A DNA stretch of 64,000 bases from JANXXV01 sp038230275 (GTDB taxonomy: Bacteria > Acidobacteriota > Terriglobia > Bryobacterales > Bryobacteraceae). The translations under genes and the position numbers were made by a program. The stretch's first letter is position 1. Every line of letters starts with the position of its first letter. Positions 1 through 8,751 of this stretch are shown piece after piece. The notes under the pieces are model-generated. The model did not search any database. It was not told the DNA's origin and was given only the letters and a program-made list of their open reading frames with translations. The stretch spans positions 10,372 to 74,371 of the forward strand of contig JBBRNO010000018.1 of the NCBI GenBank assembly GCA_038230275.1, given 5' to 3'.

Positions 1-43
1 AAGACGTGGGCGACTGTCTACAAGGGATTCGAATTTCGCGAGT

Positions 44-178
44 CTACTGGCGTGTCCTCTTGAAGGTCTCGATGCGGTTGCGGTTAACCGTGCCAACAGC
101 GAATAAGACTAGAAGGTTTGTGTCAACGAGGAGCCCTGCTCTGACGGCCGCATCAAGGACAACGCCCCCTGAGATCAT
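44..178 (-). pseudogene. PIN-domain protein, N-terminal fragment, probably frameshifted
   Basis: A 44-residue reading frame starts with an ATG that overlaps the stop of the upstream gene (ATGA, 175-178). It contains LLVDTNLLVLFAVG, the first acidic-residue motif of PIN-fold ribonucleases (Asp in VDTN). A TAG at 44-46 ends it. Just past the stop a different frame reads RLAKFESLVDSRPRL to the window edge, which suggests an indel near position 44 rather than a true 44-aa protein. PIN proteins are usually 120-150 aa VapC-like toxins or RNases, so only the first third is visible in frame. The overlap with the small upstream gene resembles toxin-antitoxin operon architecture. The PIN assignment rests on one motif and hydrophobic pattern; the frameshift is inferred. 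Confidence 0.5.
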
Positions 179-444
179 TGCGGGGCTACTTCACGCAACT
201 TCATTGCAACAAGCTCACCGGTTTCAACATCAATCAAAAATCGTTTGTACACGAGAGGGTTGATTCCAAGGCGAACGATCGGAGCGAGACGCTCAATATC
301 GCGCGGCAGGCTAAGCGTTATGCTCCAGGCTTCATGCCCCTTGTAGGAGTCTCTTTCGATCTCTTCCAAGTTGATTGCTGTTTGGTTTAGCATGTTACGC
401 GCACCTTCTTGTGCGATTTGAACCGCTTGCTTCCGATCTATCAT
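175..444 (-). CDS. small PepSY-like hypothetical protein
   Basis: An 89-aa soluble protein without signal peptide. Residues 5-60 form an amphipathic helix followed by a strand-rich section (AWSITLSLPRD). The end, FLIDVETGELVAMKLREV, is the VDxxTGEV pattern typical of PepSY-like folds. The gene overlaps the downstream PIN-domain frame by 4 nt (ATGA), so the two are probably translated together, and it is divergent from the serine hydrolase at 526. Function is unknown; the arrangement invites comparison with antitoxin-toxin pairs, but the protein has no visible DNA-binding motif. The gene call is well supported by codon structure and the overlap; the role is speculative. Confidence 0.65.
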   Translation of the reverse strand: MIDRKQAVQIAQEGARNMLNQTAINLEEIERDSYKGHEAWSITLSLPRDIERLAPIVRLGINPLVYKRFLIDVETGELVAMKLREVAPQ

Positions 445-525
445 GAGGCAGTCACCTTCTTTATACTGGCATGAAATCCGGAGCGGCCCTGTTGCTGGTA
501 TTCGGATTGAATGTAGAATAACCGC

Positions 526-1761
526 ATGCGAATTTTCTCATTGTTGGCTGCGGTGGTTTGCGCTTCCTCGCTGCTACTGGCGGCGCCTCCGGTGGTTGTT
601 ACCGATCCTGCTAAGACCGGGCTTGATCCGCAGCGGCTGGCGCGGATTCCGGCGCGAATGAAGGCGTTTGCCGAACAGGGGACCATTGCCGGGAGCGTGA
701 CGCTGGTGGCGCGGCATGGCGTGGTGGCGGCGCTGGATGCGGCGGGGTTCACCGATCTGGATAAGAAAGACACGCCGATGAAGACGGATGCCATCTTTCA
801 AATTCACTCCATGACGAAGCCTGTGGTGGCGATTGCGGCGATGACGCTAGTGGAAGAGGGGCGGCTGGCGTTGGGTGATCCGGTGGAGAAGTATCTGCCG
901 GAGTTTCGCAGCATGTGGGTGATTGAATCGCATGACGGGGATAAGACTCGAGTGCTGCGGCGGCCACTGCGGCCGATTACGGTGCGGGATTTGATGACGC
1001 ATACGTCGGGTATGAGTACGAATCCGCCGCCGGGGATTGGCGAGCTGCATGGCGCGCTGCATAAGACACTGGCCGAGGCGGTGCTGGTGATCTCGCAACA
1101 GCCGCTGGAATTTGAGCCGGGTTCGAAGTGGCTGTATAGCAATGGCGGCATTGCGGCGCTGGGACGGATTCTGGAAGTGGTGACCGGGATGCCGTTTGAG
1201 AAGGTCCTGCAGGTGCGGGTTTTCGATCCGTTGGGGATGAAGGACACCTATATTTGTCCGCCGAAGGAAAAGTACTCGCGGATTCCTACTTCGTACATTT
1301 TGCAGCAGGGGAAGACGGTGAAGTATACGGCGGACCCGTTGGGCGAAGGGGCGATGAAATATCGCATTGGGGCGAAGTATCCGCTGCCGGAGGGTGGGCT
1401 TTATTCCACGGCTTATGACCTGTTTGTGCTTTACCAGATGATGCTGAATCATGGGCAGTATCAGGGTGTGCGGGTGTTGTCGGCGGCTTCGGTGGATACG
1501 ATGACGCAGGTGCATACGGGGAATCTGACGGCTGGTGGACCTGGGATGGGTTATGGCTTGGCTTGGGCGGTGGTACGGGATGCCGCGGGGACGCTGCCGG
1601 GGTTGTCGGTGGGCACCTACGGGCACGGCGGGCGGTATGGGACTTACTGTTTTATCGATCCGAAGCGAGACGTGATTGGCGTTTTCATGATTCAGCGGGA
1701 GGGTGGCAGCGATGAACGGAATGCGTTTGTCGGGATGGCTATGGCTTCGGTTTTGGATTGA
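526..1761 (+). CDS. secreted serine hydrolase, class C beta-lactamase / esterase family
   Basis: A 411-aa protein with a signal peptide (MRIFSLLAAVVCASSLLLAA) and the three motifs of the beta-lactamase/transpeptidase-like fold: SxxK (SMTK near residue 95, nucleophilic Ser), YSN near 203, and HGG near 366 replacing the KTG triad. Length is normal for EstB-like and D-aminopeptidase-like members. Such proteins in environmental bacteria are mostly periplasmic esterases or peptidases, so resistance should not be assumed. The last 37 codons are followed immediately by a 193-bp tandem copy of the 3' end and downstream spacer, described separately. Confidence 0.9.
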   Translation: MRIFSLLAAVVCASSLLLAAPPVVVTDPAKTGLDPQRLARIPARMKAFAEQGTIAGSVTLVARHGVVAALDAAGFTDLDKKDTPMKTDAIFQIHSMTKPVVAIAAMTLVEEGRLALGDPVEKYLPEFRSMWVIESHDGDKTRVLRRPLRPITVRDLMTHTSGMSTNPPPGIGELHGALHKTLAEAVLVISQQPLEFEPGSKWLYSNGGIAALGRILEVVTGMPFEKVLQVRVFDPLGMKDTYICPPKEKYSRIPTSYILQQGKTVKYTADPLGEGAMKYRIGAKYPLPEGGLYSTAYDLFVLYQMMLNHGQYQGVRVLSAASVDTMTQVHTGNLTAGGPGMGYGLAWAVVRDAAGTLPGLSVGTYGHGGRYGTYCFIDPKRDVIGVFMIQREGGSDERNAFVGMAMASVLD

Positions 1762-2033
1762 GGTTGCGGTGATTGGGCCACGATGAACACGATGAACGGG
1801 ATGAAAACAGGAAGCCGCGGAGCGCGGATGTTCGTTTAGCTGTTTCATTGATCCGAAGAAAGACGTGATTGGCGTGTTCATGATTCAGCGCGAAGGTGGC
1901 AGCGATGAACGGAATGCGTTTGTCGGGATGGCGATGGCTTCGGTTTTGGATTGAGGTTGCGGTGATCGGGCCACGATGAACACGATGAACTGGATGAAAA
2001 CAGGAAGCCGCGGAGCGCGGATGTTCGTCTAGC
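1648..2033 (+). repeat. 193-bp tandem duplication of a serine-hydrolase 3' end
   Basis: Copy 1 (1648-1840) is the last 37 codons of the serine hydrolase, its stop and the spacer; copy 2 (1841-2033) follows directly with no gap at an exact 193-nt offset. Within the coding part most differences fall at third codon positions (TTT/TTC, ATC/ATT, GTT/GTG, CGG/CGC, GAG/GAA, GCT/GCG) plus one Arg to Lys change. Copy 2 has no start codon and is not a gene now. It occupies almost all of the 317-bp gap before the next gene. Confidence 0.9.
1779..1805 (+). repeat. short tandem repeat, 9-bp unit CACGATGAA x3
   Basis: Three successive 9-mers, CACGATGAA, CACGATGAA and CGGGATGAA, in the spacer after the serine hydrolase. 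The same triplet recurs at 1972-1998 as part of the 193-bp duplication. A related 10-bp triplet lies at 38977-39006. The units share an NGATGAA core and resemble short intergenic repeat families common in environmental genomes. Confidence 0.6.
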
Positions 2034-2078
2034 CTGCGTTCGATATAATTTCGACTGTTCGGTGTTCTGAGGGAAATC

Positions 2079-3416
2079 ATGTCAAAAATCTGGTTGGTTT
2101 TGCTGGCGTTGCCGTTGATGGCTGAGGATCCGGTTAGCTTTCAAAAACAGATCCGTCCGATTCTGGCGCGGCAATGCGCTGCTTGTCATCAGCCTGCGAG
2201 CAAGCAGTCTGACTTGATGGTGACCACTTACGACGGGTTTCTGAAGGGCGGGCGGAAAGGCGCGGCGTTTGTGGCGGGTAAGCCGGATGAGAGCGTGGTG
2301 ATTGGCTATTTGACAGGGAAGACTGCGCCGCAAATGCCGTTTGGCGGGAAGCCGCTGGCGGCGGAACAGGTGGAGTTGTTCAAGCGCTGGATTCTGGAGG
2401 GTGCCAAGAACGATTCGCCGGTGGAGAGTCTGGAGCTTACCAAGTTGAAGCCCGCTATTTATTACGCACCGCCTTTGATCACCGCGCTGGCTTACTCGCC
2501 GGACGGGAAGATTCTGGCGATTTCCGGGTATCGTGAAATTCTCTTGCACGATGCGGCGGGTGGGTTGCAGGCGCGTTTGCAAGGGCTTTCGCAGCGGCTG
2601 CATACGCTGGCGTTTTCGCCGGATGGCAAGACGCTGGTGGGCGTGGGTGGCGATCCGGGGCGGTTTGGCGAGGTGCAGATTTGGGATGTGGCTTCGCGGA
2701 AACAGCGGCAGTCGGTGATGCTTACCAATGACACTTTGTCGGGGGCGGCGTTTTCGCCCGATGGAACGAAGATTGTTTTCTGTGCCGTGGACAAGTCGAT
2801 TCGCATGCTGGATGTGGCGACGGGCAAAGAGATCCGCAAGATGGATCATCACGAAGACTGGGTTTATGCGGCTGTGTTTGGCGTGGATGGGAAGCGGATT
2901 GTTTCGGTGGGGCGGGACCGGGCGGCTAAGCTGATTGATGCGAATACCGGGCAGTTTATCGAGAATGTGAATCTGCTGAAGGAACCGTTGACGGCGATTG
3001 CGCGGCATCCTAAGAAAGACTGGGTGTTGATTGGCGGGCAGGAGCGGGTTCCTTATCTGTATCGAATGGACCGGCCGCGGGCGATGCGCATTGCCGACGA
3101 TTCCACGTTGATCCGCAAGTTTGAAAAGCAGGACGGGCCGATTCTGGCGGTGGCGATTAGCGCCGATGGACAGTATGGCGCGGTGGGGAGCGAGACCGGC
3201 GATGTGCGGGTTTATAACCTGGAAACCGGGGAGCGGATGGGCGCGTGCAGCGGGCATTCGGGCGGGATCTATTCGATTGTCTTTCAGCCTGGGGGGAAGG
3301 GATTGGTGACGGCGGGCTATGACGGGACCGTTCGCCTGTACGATCTGGACGGGAAGCTGGCGAAATCGTTCGTGCCGGTTCCGATTGAGAAGCGGGAGGT
3401 GGCCGGTGCGCGTTAG
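2079..3416 (+). CDS. secreted c-type cytochrome fused to WD40 repeats
   Basis: A 445-aa protein with a short signal peptide (MSKIWLVLLALPLMAED) and a planctomycete-type cytochrome domain (PSCyt1-like): CAACH haem motif near residue 33 and the MPFGG segment that follows in this family. From about residue 130 there are repeated FSPDG and WDVAS/LDVATG blocks, giving six or seven WD40 blades to the C-terminus. Family knowledge suggests an exported electron carrier with a beta-propeller protein-binding platform; substrate is unknown. It is the first gene of a tight operon: the next gene starts inside its 3' end and the third overlaps the second's RBS, so the three products probably work together. 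Confidence 0.9.
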   Translation: MSKIWLVLLALPLMAEDPVSFQKQIRPILARQCAACHQPASKQSDLMVTTYDGFLKGGRKGAAFVAGKPDESVVIGYLTGKTAPQMPFGGKPLAAEQVELFKRWILEGAKNDSPVESLELTKLKPAIYYAPPLITALAYSPDGKILAISGYREILLHDAAGGLQARLQGLSQRLHTLAFSPDGKTLVGVGGDPGRFGEVQIWDVASRKQRQSVMLTNDTLSGAAFSPDGTKIVFCAVDKSIRMLDVATGKEIRKMDHHEDWVYAAVFGVDGKRIVSVGRDRAAKLIDANTGQFIENVNLLKEPLTAIARHPKKDWVLIGGQERVPYLYRMDRPRAMRIADDSTLIRKFEKQDGPILAVAISADGQYGAVGSETGDVRVYNLETGERMGACSGHSGGIYSIVFQPGGKGLVTAGYDGTVRLYDLDGKLAKSFVPVPIEKREVAGAR

Positions 3417-5703
3417 GTTTCTGGCTGGGTCTGTCTTTTGTTCGGTCACGCTTTTTGCCGCGCCGGTAATTCGTGACATTCATCCGCATGGGGCCCAGAG
3501 CGGGACTGTGGTGCAGCTCTCTGTGCGCGGGGATGGAATGACGGCTGCTACGAAAGTGCAGAGCGCCATTCCCGGAGTGGTTTCCCGGCTGGTGACTAAG
3601 ACTGCCGGCGAAGTGGCGGTGCTGGTGGAGGTTGCGAAAGACGCGCGGCCGGGGCTGTATCCGTTGCGCGTGGTGAATGAAGACGGGATGTCTAACGTGA
3701 TGCTGTTCTCCGTTGGCATGTTTCCCGAGGTGGAAGAGAAAGAGATGGAGCAGCCGAAGCCTGGGAACGGGACGGTGGAAACCGCGGAAGTTGTGCCGGT
3801 GCCGGTGGTGGTGAATGGCACGCTGACGGCGGCGGACATCGATGTGTACAGTTTCAGCGCGAAGGCTGGCGAGAAATTGGTTTTCGAAGTGGAAGCGCGG
3901 CGGGCGGGGTCGGCGATCGATCCACATTTGGAAGTGCTGGATGCCGCGGGCAAGGTGCTGGCGCAGAATGACGACGCGGCCGGGCTGGGGGTGGATTCAC
4001 GGGTTGAGGTGAAGTTCGCGAAGGCCGGCAGCTATCGGGTGCGCGTGCGGGATTCACGCTATAGCGACCAGGTGCAGAATTTCTATCGCTTGAAGATTGG
4101 CTCGTTTGCGTTTGCGGATGGAGTTTTTCCGTTGGGTGGACGGCGCGGGGAACCGGTGGAGATCAGTTTCGTGGGCGGGAATTTGAGTGCTCCGGTGAAG
4201 GTGTCTGAAAAGCTGGAGGGTGCAGGATTGTTCCAGCAGGTGGCGCTACCGGGATCGGCTGCATTGCCATTCGTGTTGGCCGTGGGTGAGATGCCGGAAG
4301 AGATGGAACCGGCGGGCGTTGGTGTCTTGAAGCCCGATGTGATTATGAACGGGCGTATTTCGAAGCCGGGCGAGATTGACCGCTATACGCTGGCCGTGAA
4401 GCCGGGGCAGCAGTGGGTTCTGGAATTAACGGCGGCGGCGCTTGGCACTTCCCAGCTGGATGCGATTCTGACTGTCTTCGACGCGAAGGGCAAGAAGTTG
4501 TTCACCCGCGACGATATCAATAGCGCGGATCCTACGCTGCCGTTCACGGTGCCGGAGGGTGTGCAGGAGATTGGCATTGCGGTGGAGGATGTGCTGGGGC
4601 GCGGCGGCGCGTGGTTCGGCTACCGGTTGGAGGCGCGGCGGGAAGCTCCGGATTTTGTGGCGGAGGTTGTCACTCCGTTCGTGAATGTTCCGAGGGGCGG
4701 GACGGCGGCGGTGGCGGTGCAGATTCAGCGGCGCGGTTACGATGGGCCGCTTCGTGTGACTATTCCCAATCTGCCTGCGGGGTTTATGGTGGCAGGCGGG
4801 CATGTGCCATCCGAGGCGGCGGCGCAGAGTCCGTTCACGGAAGGCGCGGGGTTTCGCGGGGCGCGTACGATTGTGACCATTACCGCGCCTGCCGAGGCGG
4901 CGGCGCAAAGTTCGGAATTGCAGGTACTTGTTTCGGGCGGCGGAATTGCGCGCTACGCTTCGGGCGCCGGGATGATGACTTTGGTCCGTGGGGATAAGCA
5001 GAAAGTGCAAACGGCGCCATGGTTGGGAATGCAATTGCCGATGACGCTGGCGAAGGCGGTGCCGGTGAACCTGACGGTGCCTGTTTCGGCGGTGCGGATT
5101 TCGCAGGGTTTCGAATATCCGCTGGCGTATACGGCGGCGGTGAAGCCGGGCGGCAAGTTGATGGGCAAGGTGAACAACCAGATGGTGGGCGCGCTGGGGA
5201 ACATGCGGATTCTGGCGGGCCCGCCGGGGAAGAGTCCGGAAAACGGGTCTGTGTTAGTGGCCACGAATTCTTCCAGCCCGATTACCACTTTCGATATGGT
5301 GTTTGAGAGCCAGGCGGAGATTGATGGGCGGACGGTGCCGATTACGTCGCCGGCGGTTTCGGTTGAGATTGTGCCGGGATACGCGATCGCGCTGGAATCC
5401 GCGGCGCTTAGCGTGGCGCCGGGTAAGAAGATGGAACTGCGCGGCAGGGTGCGGCGGGAGCCGACATTTGAGGGATCGACTGTCCGTGTGCAGGCCGAGG
5501 ATTTACCGGATAATGTGAAGTGTGGGGCGGCGGAAGTGGCGGAGGATCAGAAGACCTTCGTGATTTCCTGCGACGCGTCGGCTGAGGCCGTTCCCGGCGA
5601 TTACGATATTCGCGTGACGTCGGTTGCGCCCAACGTGGGGCGGAAGCAGAAGGCCGACTACAAGATCTCAGATTTAGATGCGAAGTTGAAGATTTCGAGG
5701 TGA
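3406..5703 (+). CDS. secreted PPC-domain protein of the cytochrome operon
   Basis: I chose GTG at 3406: it is preceded by GGGAGG at 3394-3399 (6-nt spacing), overlaps the previous stop by 11 nt, and gives a clean signal peptide (VRVRFLAGSVFCSVTLFAAP). The frame is open further upstream to 3319, but that stretch only shadows the WD40 gene. The 765-aa product has an Ig/TIG-like N-terminus, then bacterial pre-peptidase C-terminal (PPC) modules near residues 130-230 (VYSFSAKAGEKLVFEVEA) and 310-410 (RYTLAVKPGQQWVLELTA). The rest is beta-rich. No catalytic motif is visible. Such proteins accompany DUF1549/DUF1553 proteins in Planctomycetes and Acidobacteria and are thought to be extracellular binding or scaffold components. 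Confidence 0.85.
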   Translation: MRVRFLAGSVFCSVTLFAAPVIRDIHPHGAQSGTVVQLSVRGDGMTAATKVQSAIPGVVSRLVTKTAGEVAVLVEVAKDARPGLYPLRVVNEDGMSNVMLFSVGMFPEVEEKEMEQPKPGNGTVETAEVVPVPVVVNGTLTAADIDVYSFSAKAGEKLVFEVEARRAGSAIDPHLEVLDAAGKVLAQNDDAAGLGVDSRVEVKFAKAGSYRVRVRDSRYSDQVQNFYRLKIGSFAFADGVFPLGGRRGEPVEISFVGGNLSAPVKVSEKLEGAGLFQQVALPGSAALPFVLAVGEMPEEMEPAGVGVLKPDVIMNGRISKPGEIDRYTLAVKPGQQWVLELTAAALGTSQLDAILTVFDAKGKKLFTRDDINSADPTLPFTVPEGVQEIGIAVEDVLGRGGAWFGYRLEARREAPDFVAEVVTPFVNVPRGGTAAVAVQIQRRGYDGPLRVTIPNLPAGFMVAGGHVPSEAAAQSPFTEGAGFRGARTIVTITAPAEAAAQSSELQVLVSGGGIARYASGAGMMTLVRGDKQKVQTAPWLGMQLPMTLAKAVPVNLTVPVSAVRISQGFEYPLAYTAAVKPGGKLMGKVNNQMVGALGNMRILAGPPGKSPENGSVLVATNSSSPITTFDMVFESQAEIDGRTVPITSPAVSVEIVPGYAIALESAALSVAPGKKMELRGRVRREPTFEGSTVRVQAEDLPDNVKCGAAEVAEDQKTFVISCDASAEAVPGDYDIRVTSVAPNVGRKQKADYKISDLDAKLKISR

Positions 5704-5708
5704 ATGGT

Positions 5709-7859
5709 ATGCGTTTGGCTGGCTTCCTGATGATTGCCGCGGCTGTTCCCGGCTTGGCTGAAGTGTCTTACGTGAAGGATGTGCAGCCGATCTTCAACAA
5801 GGTTGGATGTACGTCAGGGCCTTGCCATGGGGGCGCGAAGGGCAAGAACGGATTCAAGATGTCGCTGCGCGGTTACGATCCGGAGTTTGATTTCCGCGCG
5901 GTGATGACGGATCTTTCCGGCCGCCGCATCAATCGCACGGAACCGGCGGAGAGCTTGATCCTGTTGAAGCCGACGATGGGCATTCCGCATGGGGGTGGAG
6001 TTCGTCTGGAGCAGGATTCGCCTTACTATAAGACCGTTTTGCAATGGTTATCGGAAGGGGCGGTTTATGGCGATCCGGTTTCTTCGCAGGTGACGAAGCT
6101 GGACGTGGACCCGCCGGAGTTCTTTGCGCAGAAGCCAGGACCTTCGCAGCAATTGAAAGTGGTGGCGCACTACGCGGATGGATCGACGCGCGATGTGACT
6201 GGGCTGGCGCAATACAACAGCAGCGTTCCCACAACCGCCGAGATTTCAGAGGCTGGCGTGATCAAGACGGTGCGCAAGGGTGAGGCGGCGATGCTGGTGC
6301 GGTATGAAGGCCGGCTTTCGGTGGTGAACGTGACCGCGCTATCCGAGAAGCAGGGCTTTCAATGGAAGCCGGCGCCGGAGTTCAACTTCATTGACACGCT
6401 GGTGAACGAGAAGATGCAACGGATGCATTTGCTGCCTTCCGAACTGACGACGGACGCGGAATTTCTGCGGCGCGTATCGCTGGACCTGACCGGGCTGCCG
6501 CCTACGCCGGAGGAAGTGCGGGCGTTTGTGAACGATAAGGCGGAGAACCGGAAGAAGCGCACGGCGATGATTGACAAGCTGATGGCGCGGCCGGAATTCG
6601 TGAATCACTGGTCTGTCAAGTGGGGCGACTTGTTGCAGGTGAACCGCACCAAGTTGGGCGATAAAGGGATGTGGGCGTTCCGCGATTGGATTCGCGAGGC
6701 GCTGGCGGAGAACAAGCCTTACGACAAGATGGTTCGGGAACTGGTGACGGCGAAGGGAAGCACGTTCCAGAATCCACCGGCCAATTTCCTGCGGTTTACG
6801 AAAGAGCCGAAGCTGGCGATGGAGACGAGTACGCAGCTGTTCCTGGGCGTGCGGATGGTTTGCGCGCAGTGCCACGATCATCCATTTGAGAAGTGGACGC
6901 AGAATCAGTATTTCAGCCTGGCGGCGTTCTTTGCGGGCGTGGGCACCAAGCCCGGGTCTGACAGCGAAGAAGAGATTGTTTTTGAGAAGCGCGAGGGGGC
7001 GGAGGTAACGCATCCGAAAGACGGGCGCGTGATGACGGCGAAGTTTCTGTTCGGCAGCGAGAAATCCGGCGTGCACGAAGTTGGGTTGCGCGAGAGCCTG
7101 GCCGAGTGGCTGACGTCGAAGGACAATCCGTTCTTTGCGCAGGCGATGGCGAACCGGATGTGGAGCTACTTCTTTGGACATGGAATTATCGATCCGGTGG
7201 ACGATATCCGGGCCAGCAATCCGCCGAGCAATCCACGCTTGTTGGCGGCGTTGACCAAGGATTTCTCGGATAGCAATTTCGATTTGCGGCACCTGATCCG
7301 GGTGATTGTTTCGTCGCGCACCTATCAACTGAGCTTCCAGCCGAATGAGTGGAATGCGGATGATGAGGTGAATTTTTCGCGGGCGCTGCCACGGCGGCTG
7401 TCGGCGGAAGAACTGTTCGATAGCGTGAATGCCGCGGCCGGGACGAAGGTAAAGATGAAGGAGCTTCCGGAGGAGTCGAAGGCGCAGGACTTCCCGGATC
7501 CGCACGTGGGACAAGGTGGTTTTCTGGATGTCTTCGGGCGACCGGAGCGGCAGACCAGCTGCGAATGCGAACGGCGCAGCGACGTTAGCCTGGTGCAGGC
7601 GTTGAACCTGCTTAACGGTTCGACGATTGCGGATGCTATCGCCGATTCCGGCGGGCGAGTGGCGAAACTGATGCTGAGCGGGAAGACGGACCGGCAAATT
7701 GTGGAGGAACTGTATTTGAGTTCGCTCAACCGGATGCCAGCGACTTCTGAGTTGGACTATGCGCAGACGTATTTGTCGAAGGGCGGAAGCCGGGCGGAAC
7801 GGGCTCAGGATCTGCTTTGGGCGCTGTTGAATAGCAATGGTTTTCTGTTTAACCGCTAA
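5709..7859 (+). CDS. DUF1549/DUF1553 secreted cytochrome-like protein with Ig-like domain
   Basis: ATG at 5709 is preferred over GTG at 5700 because the SD (GAGGTG, 5697-5702) sits at proper distance and the signal peptide MRLAGFLMIAAAVPGLAEV then begins the protein. The 716-aa product has a CX4CH motif (CTSGPCH, about residue 35) as in planctomycetal members, a BIG2-like region (about 130-210), DUF1549 with CAQCHDHPF (about 390), and DUF1553 ending in CECERRSDVSLVQALNLLNG. It is third in the operon with the WD40-cytochrome and PPC proteins. No DUF1501 partner lies beside it, unlike the two other sets in this window. Function is unknown; an exported redox or polymer-processing complex is inferred. 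Confidence 0.9.
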   Translation: MRLAGFLMIAAAVPGLAEVSYVKDVQPIFNKVGCTSGPCHGGAKGKNGFKMSLRGYDPEFDFRAVMTDLSGRRINRTEPAESLILLKPTMGIPHGGGVRLEQDSPYYKTVLQWLSEGAVYGDPVSSQVTKLDVDPPEFFAQKPGPSQQLKVVAHYADGSTRDVTGLAQYNSSVPTTAEISEAGVIKTVRKGEAAMLVRYEGRLSVVNVTALSEKQGFQWKPAPEFNFIDTLVNEKMQRMHLLPSELTTDAEFLRRVSLDLTGLPPTPEEVRAFVNDKAENRKKRTAMIDKLMARPEFVNHWSVKWGDLLQVNRTKLGDKGMWAFRDWIREALAENKPYDKMVRELVTAKGSTFQNPPANFLRFTKEPKLAMETSTQLFLGVRMVCAQCHDHPFEKWTQNQYFSLAAFFAGVGTKPGSDSEEEIVFEKREGAEVTHPKDGRVMTAKFLFGSEKSGVHEVGLRESLAEWLTSKDNPFFAQAMANRMWSYFFGHGIIDPVDDIRASNPPSNPRLLAALTKDFSDSNFDLRHLIRVIVSSRTYQLSFQPNEWNADDEVNFSRALPRRLSAEELFDSVNAAAGTKVKMKELPEESKAQDFPDPHVGQGGFLDVFGRPERQTSCECERRSDVSLVQALNLLNGSTIADAIADSGGRVAKLMLSGKTDRQIVEELYLSSLNRMPATSELDYAQTYLSKGGSRAERAQDLLWALLNSNGFLFNR

Positions 7860-7887
7860 CACTTTTCAACCGCTAAAATAGAGGCGT

Positions 7888-8703
7888 ATGCGTTTATCAA
7901 GTTTTCTGGTATTGGCATGTCTGCTGCCGGTTTTTGCGCAGGAGAAGGCTCCGGCTGCTGTGGATGAGGCGCTGCGGGCGCGGATCGGCAAGTTCTATCA
8001 GGCACATGTGGATGGCAAGTTTCGTTCCGCTGAGCAGTATGTAGCGGAGGATAGCAAGGACTTCTTCTTTGAGATGGAGAAGCAGCGGTATCTGAATTTC
8101 CGCGAGCCGGAAATCACCTACTCGGACCACTTCACGAAGGCGAAGGTGATTACGGTGGTAACGGCGGAACGGCGCATCGCGCGGATGGGAACGGTGACGG
8201 CGACTCCGCCAATCGCGAGCACCTGGAGGCTGGAAAACGGCCAATGGTATTGGTGTCATATTGCGGAGAAGTTCGTGGATACTCCGTTTGGGCGGGTGGC
8301 GATTCCGGATGAAAAAGATGTGGAGCGGGAGCGGAAGATTGCCGCGTTTAAAAAAGTGTCGCCCGCCGAGGTTGTCAATCAGGTGAAAGTGAGCGGCTCC
8401 GCGGTGGCGCTTAGCAGCTACGAAGCGGCAACGGGGGCCATCACGGTCACCAACAACCTGCCGGGACAAGTGACAGTGGATATCTCTTTTCCGCCGGTTG
8501 AAGGTCTGACGGTATCCGTCGATAAGAAGACATTGAAGGCGGGGGAATCGGCCAAGGTGCTGTTCGACTCAAAGCCGCTTAACTCGACTCCAAAAGGGTC
8601 GATTATTGGCAGTATTGTAGTGCAGCCGTTGAACCAGACATTTCCGGTTACGGTGACGTTTGCGGTGCCGCGGCCTGCGCGGGGCCAGGACGTGAACCAC
8701 TGA
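7888..8703 (+). CDS. exported hypothetical protein
   Basis: A 271-aa protein with signal peptide (MRLSSFLVLACLLPVFAQ). Residues 25-130 look like a cone-shaped NTF2-like domain (FYQAHVDGKFRSAEQYV, with a WYWCHIAEKF strand). The C-terminal half (about 165-260) is a beta-sandwich of the Ig type (ITVTNNLPGQVTVDISF). It lies 28 nt after the DUF1553 gene and may share its transcript. I do not recognise a named family; the NTF2-plus-Ig reading is from pattern only. Confidence 0.75.
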   Translation: MRLSSFLVLACLLPVFAQEKAPAAVDEALRARIGKFYQAHVDGKFRSAEQYVAEDSKDFFFEMEKQRYLNFREPEITYSDHFTKAKVITVVTAERRIARMGTVTATPPIASTWRLENGQWYWCHIAEKFVDTPFGRVAIPDEKDVERERKIAAFKKVSPAEVVNQVKVSGSAVALSSYEAATGAITVTNNLPGQVTVDISFPPVEGLTVSVDKKTLKAGESAKVLFDSKPLNSTPKGSIIGSIVVQPLNQTFPVTVTFAVPRPARGQDVNH

Positions 8704-8751
8704 CTTTCGGCTATCGGCGTGCTATTTCCTTTGCGGAGGTAGTGATTTATT

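Noticed and set aside
6..263. 85-codon plus-strand frame at the window start
   Set aside because: It is antisense to the PIN and PepSY-like frames, which show family motifs and an ATGA overlap.
847..1881. 344-codon minus-strand frame opposite the serine hydrolase
   Set aside because: His/Arg/Pro-rich antisense product typical of GC-rich coding shadow; the plus strand has all catalytic motifs.
6339..7862. 507-codon minus-strand frame opposite the DUF1553 gene
   Set aside because: Antisense shadow; no domain pattern, composition rich in Arg, Gln and His.
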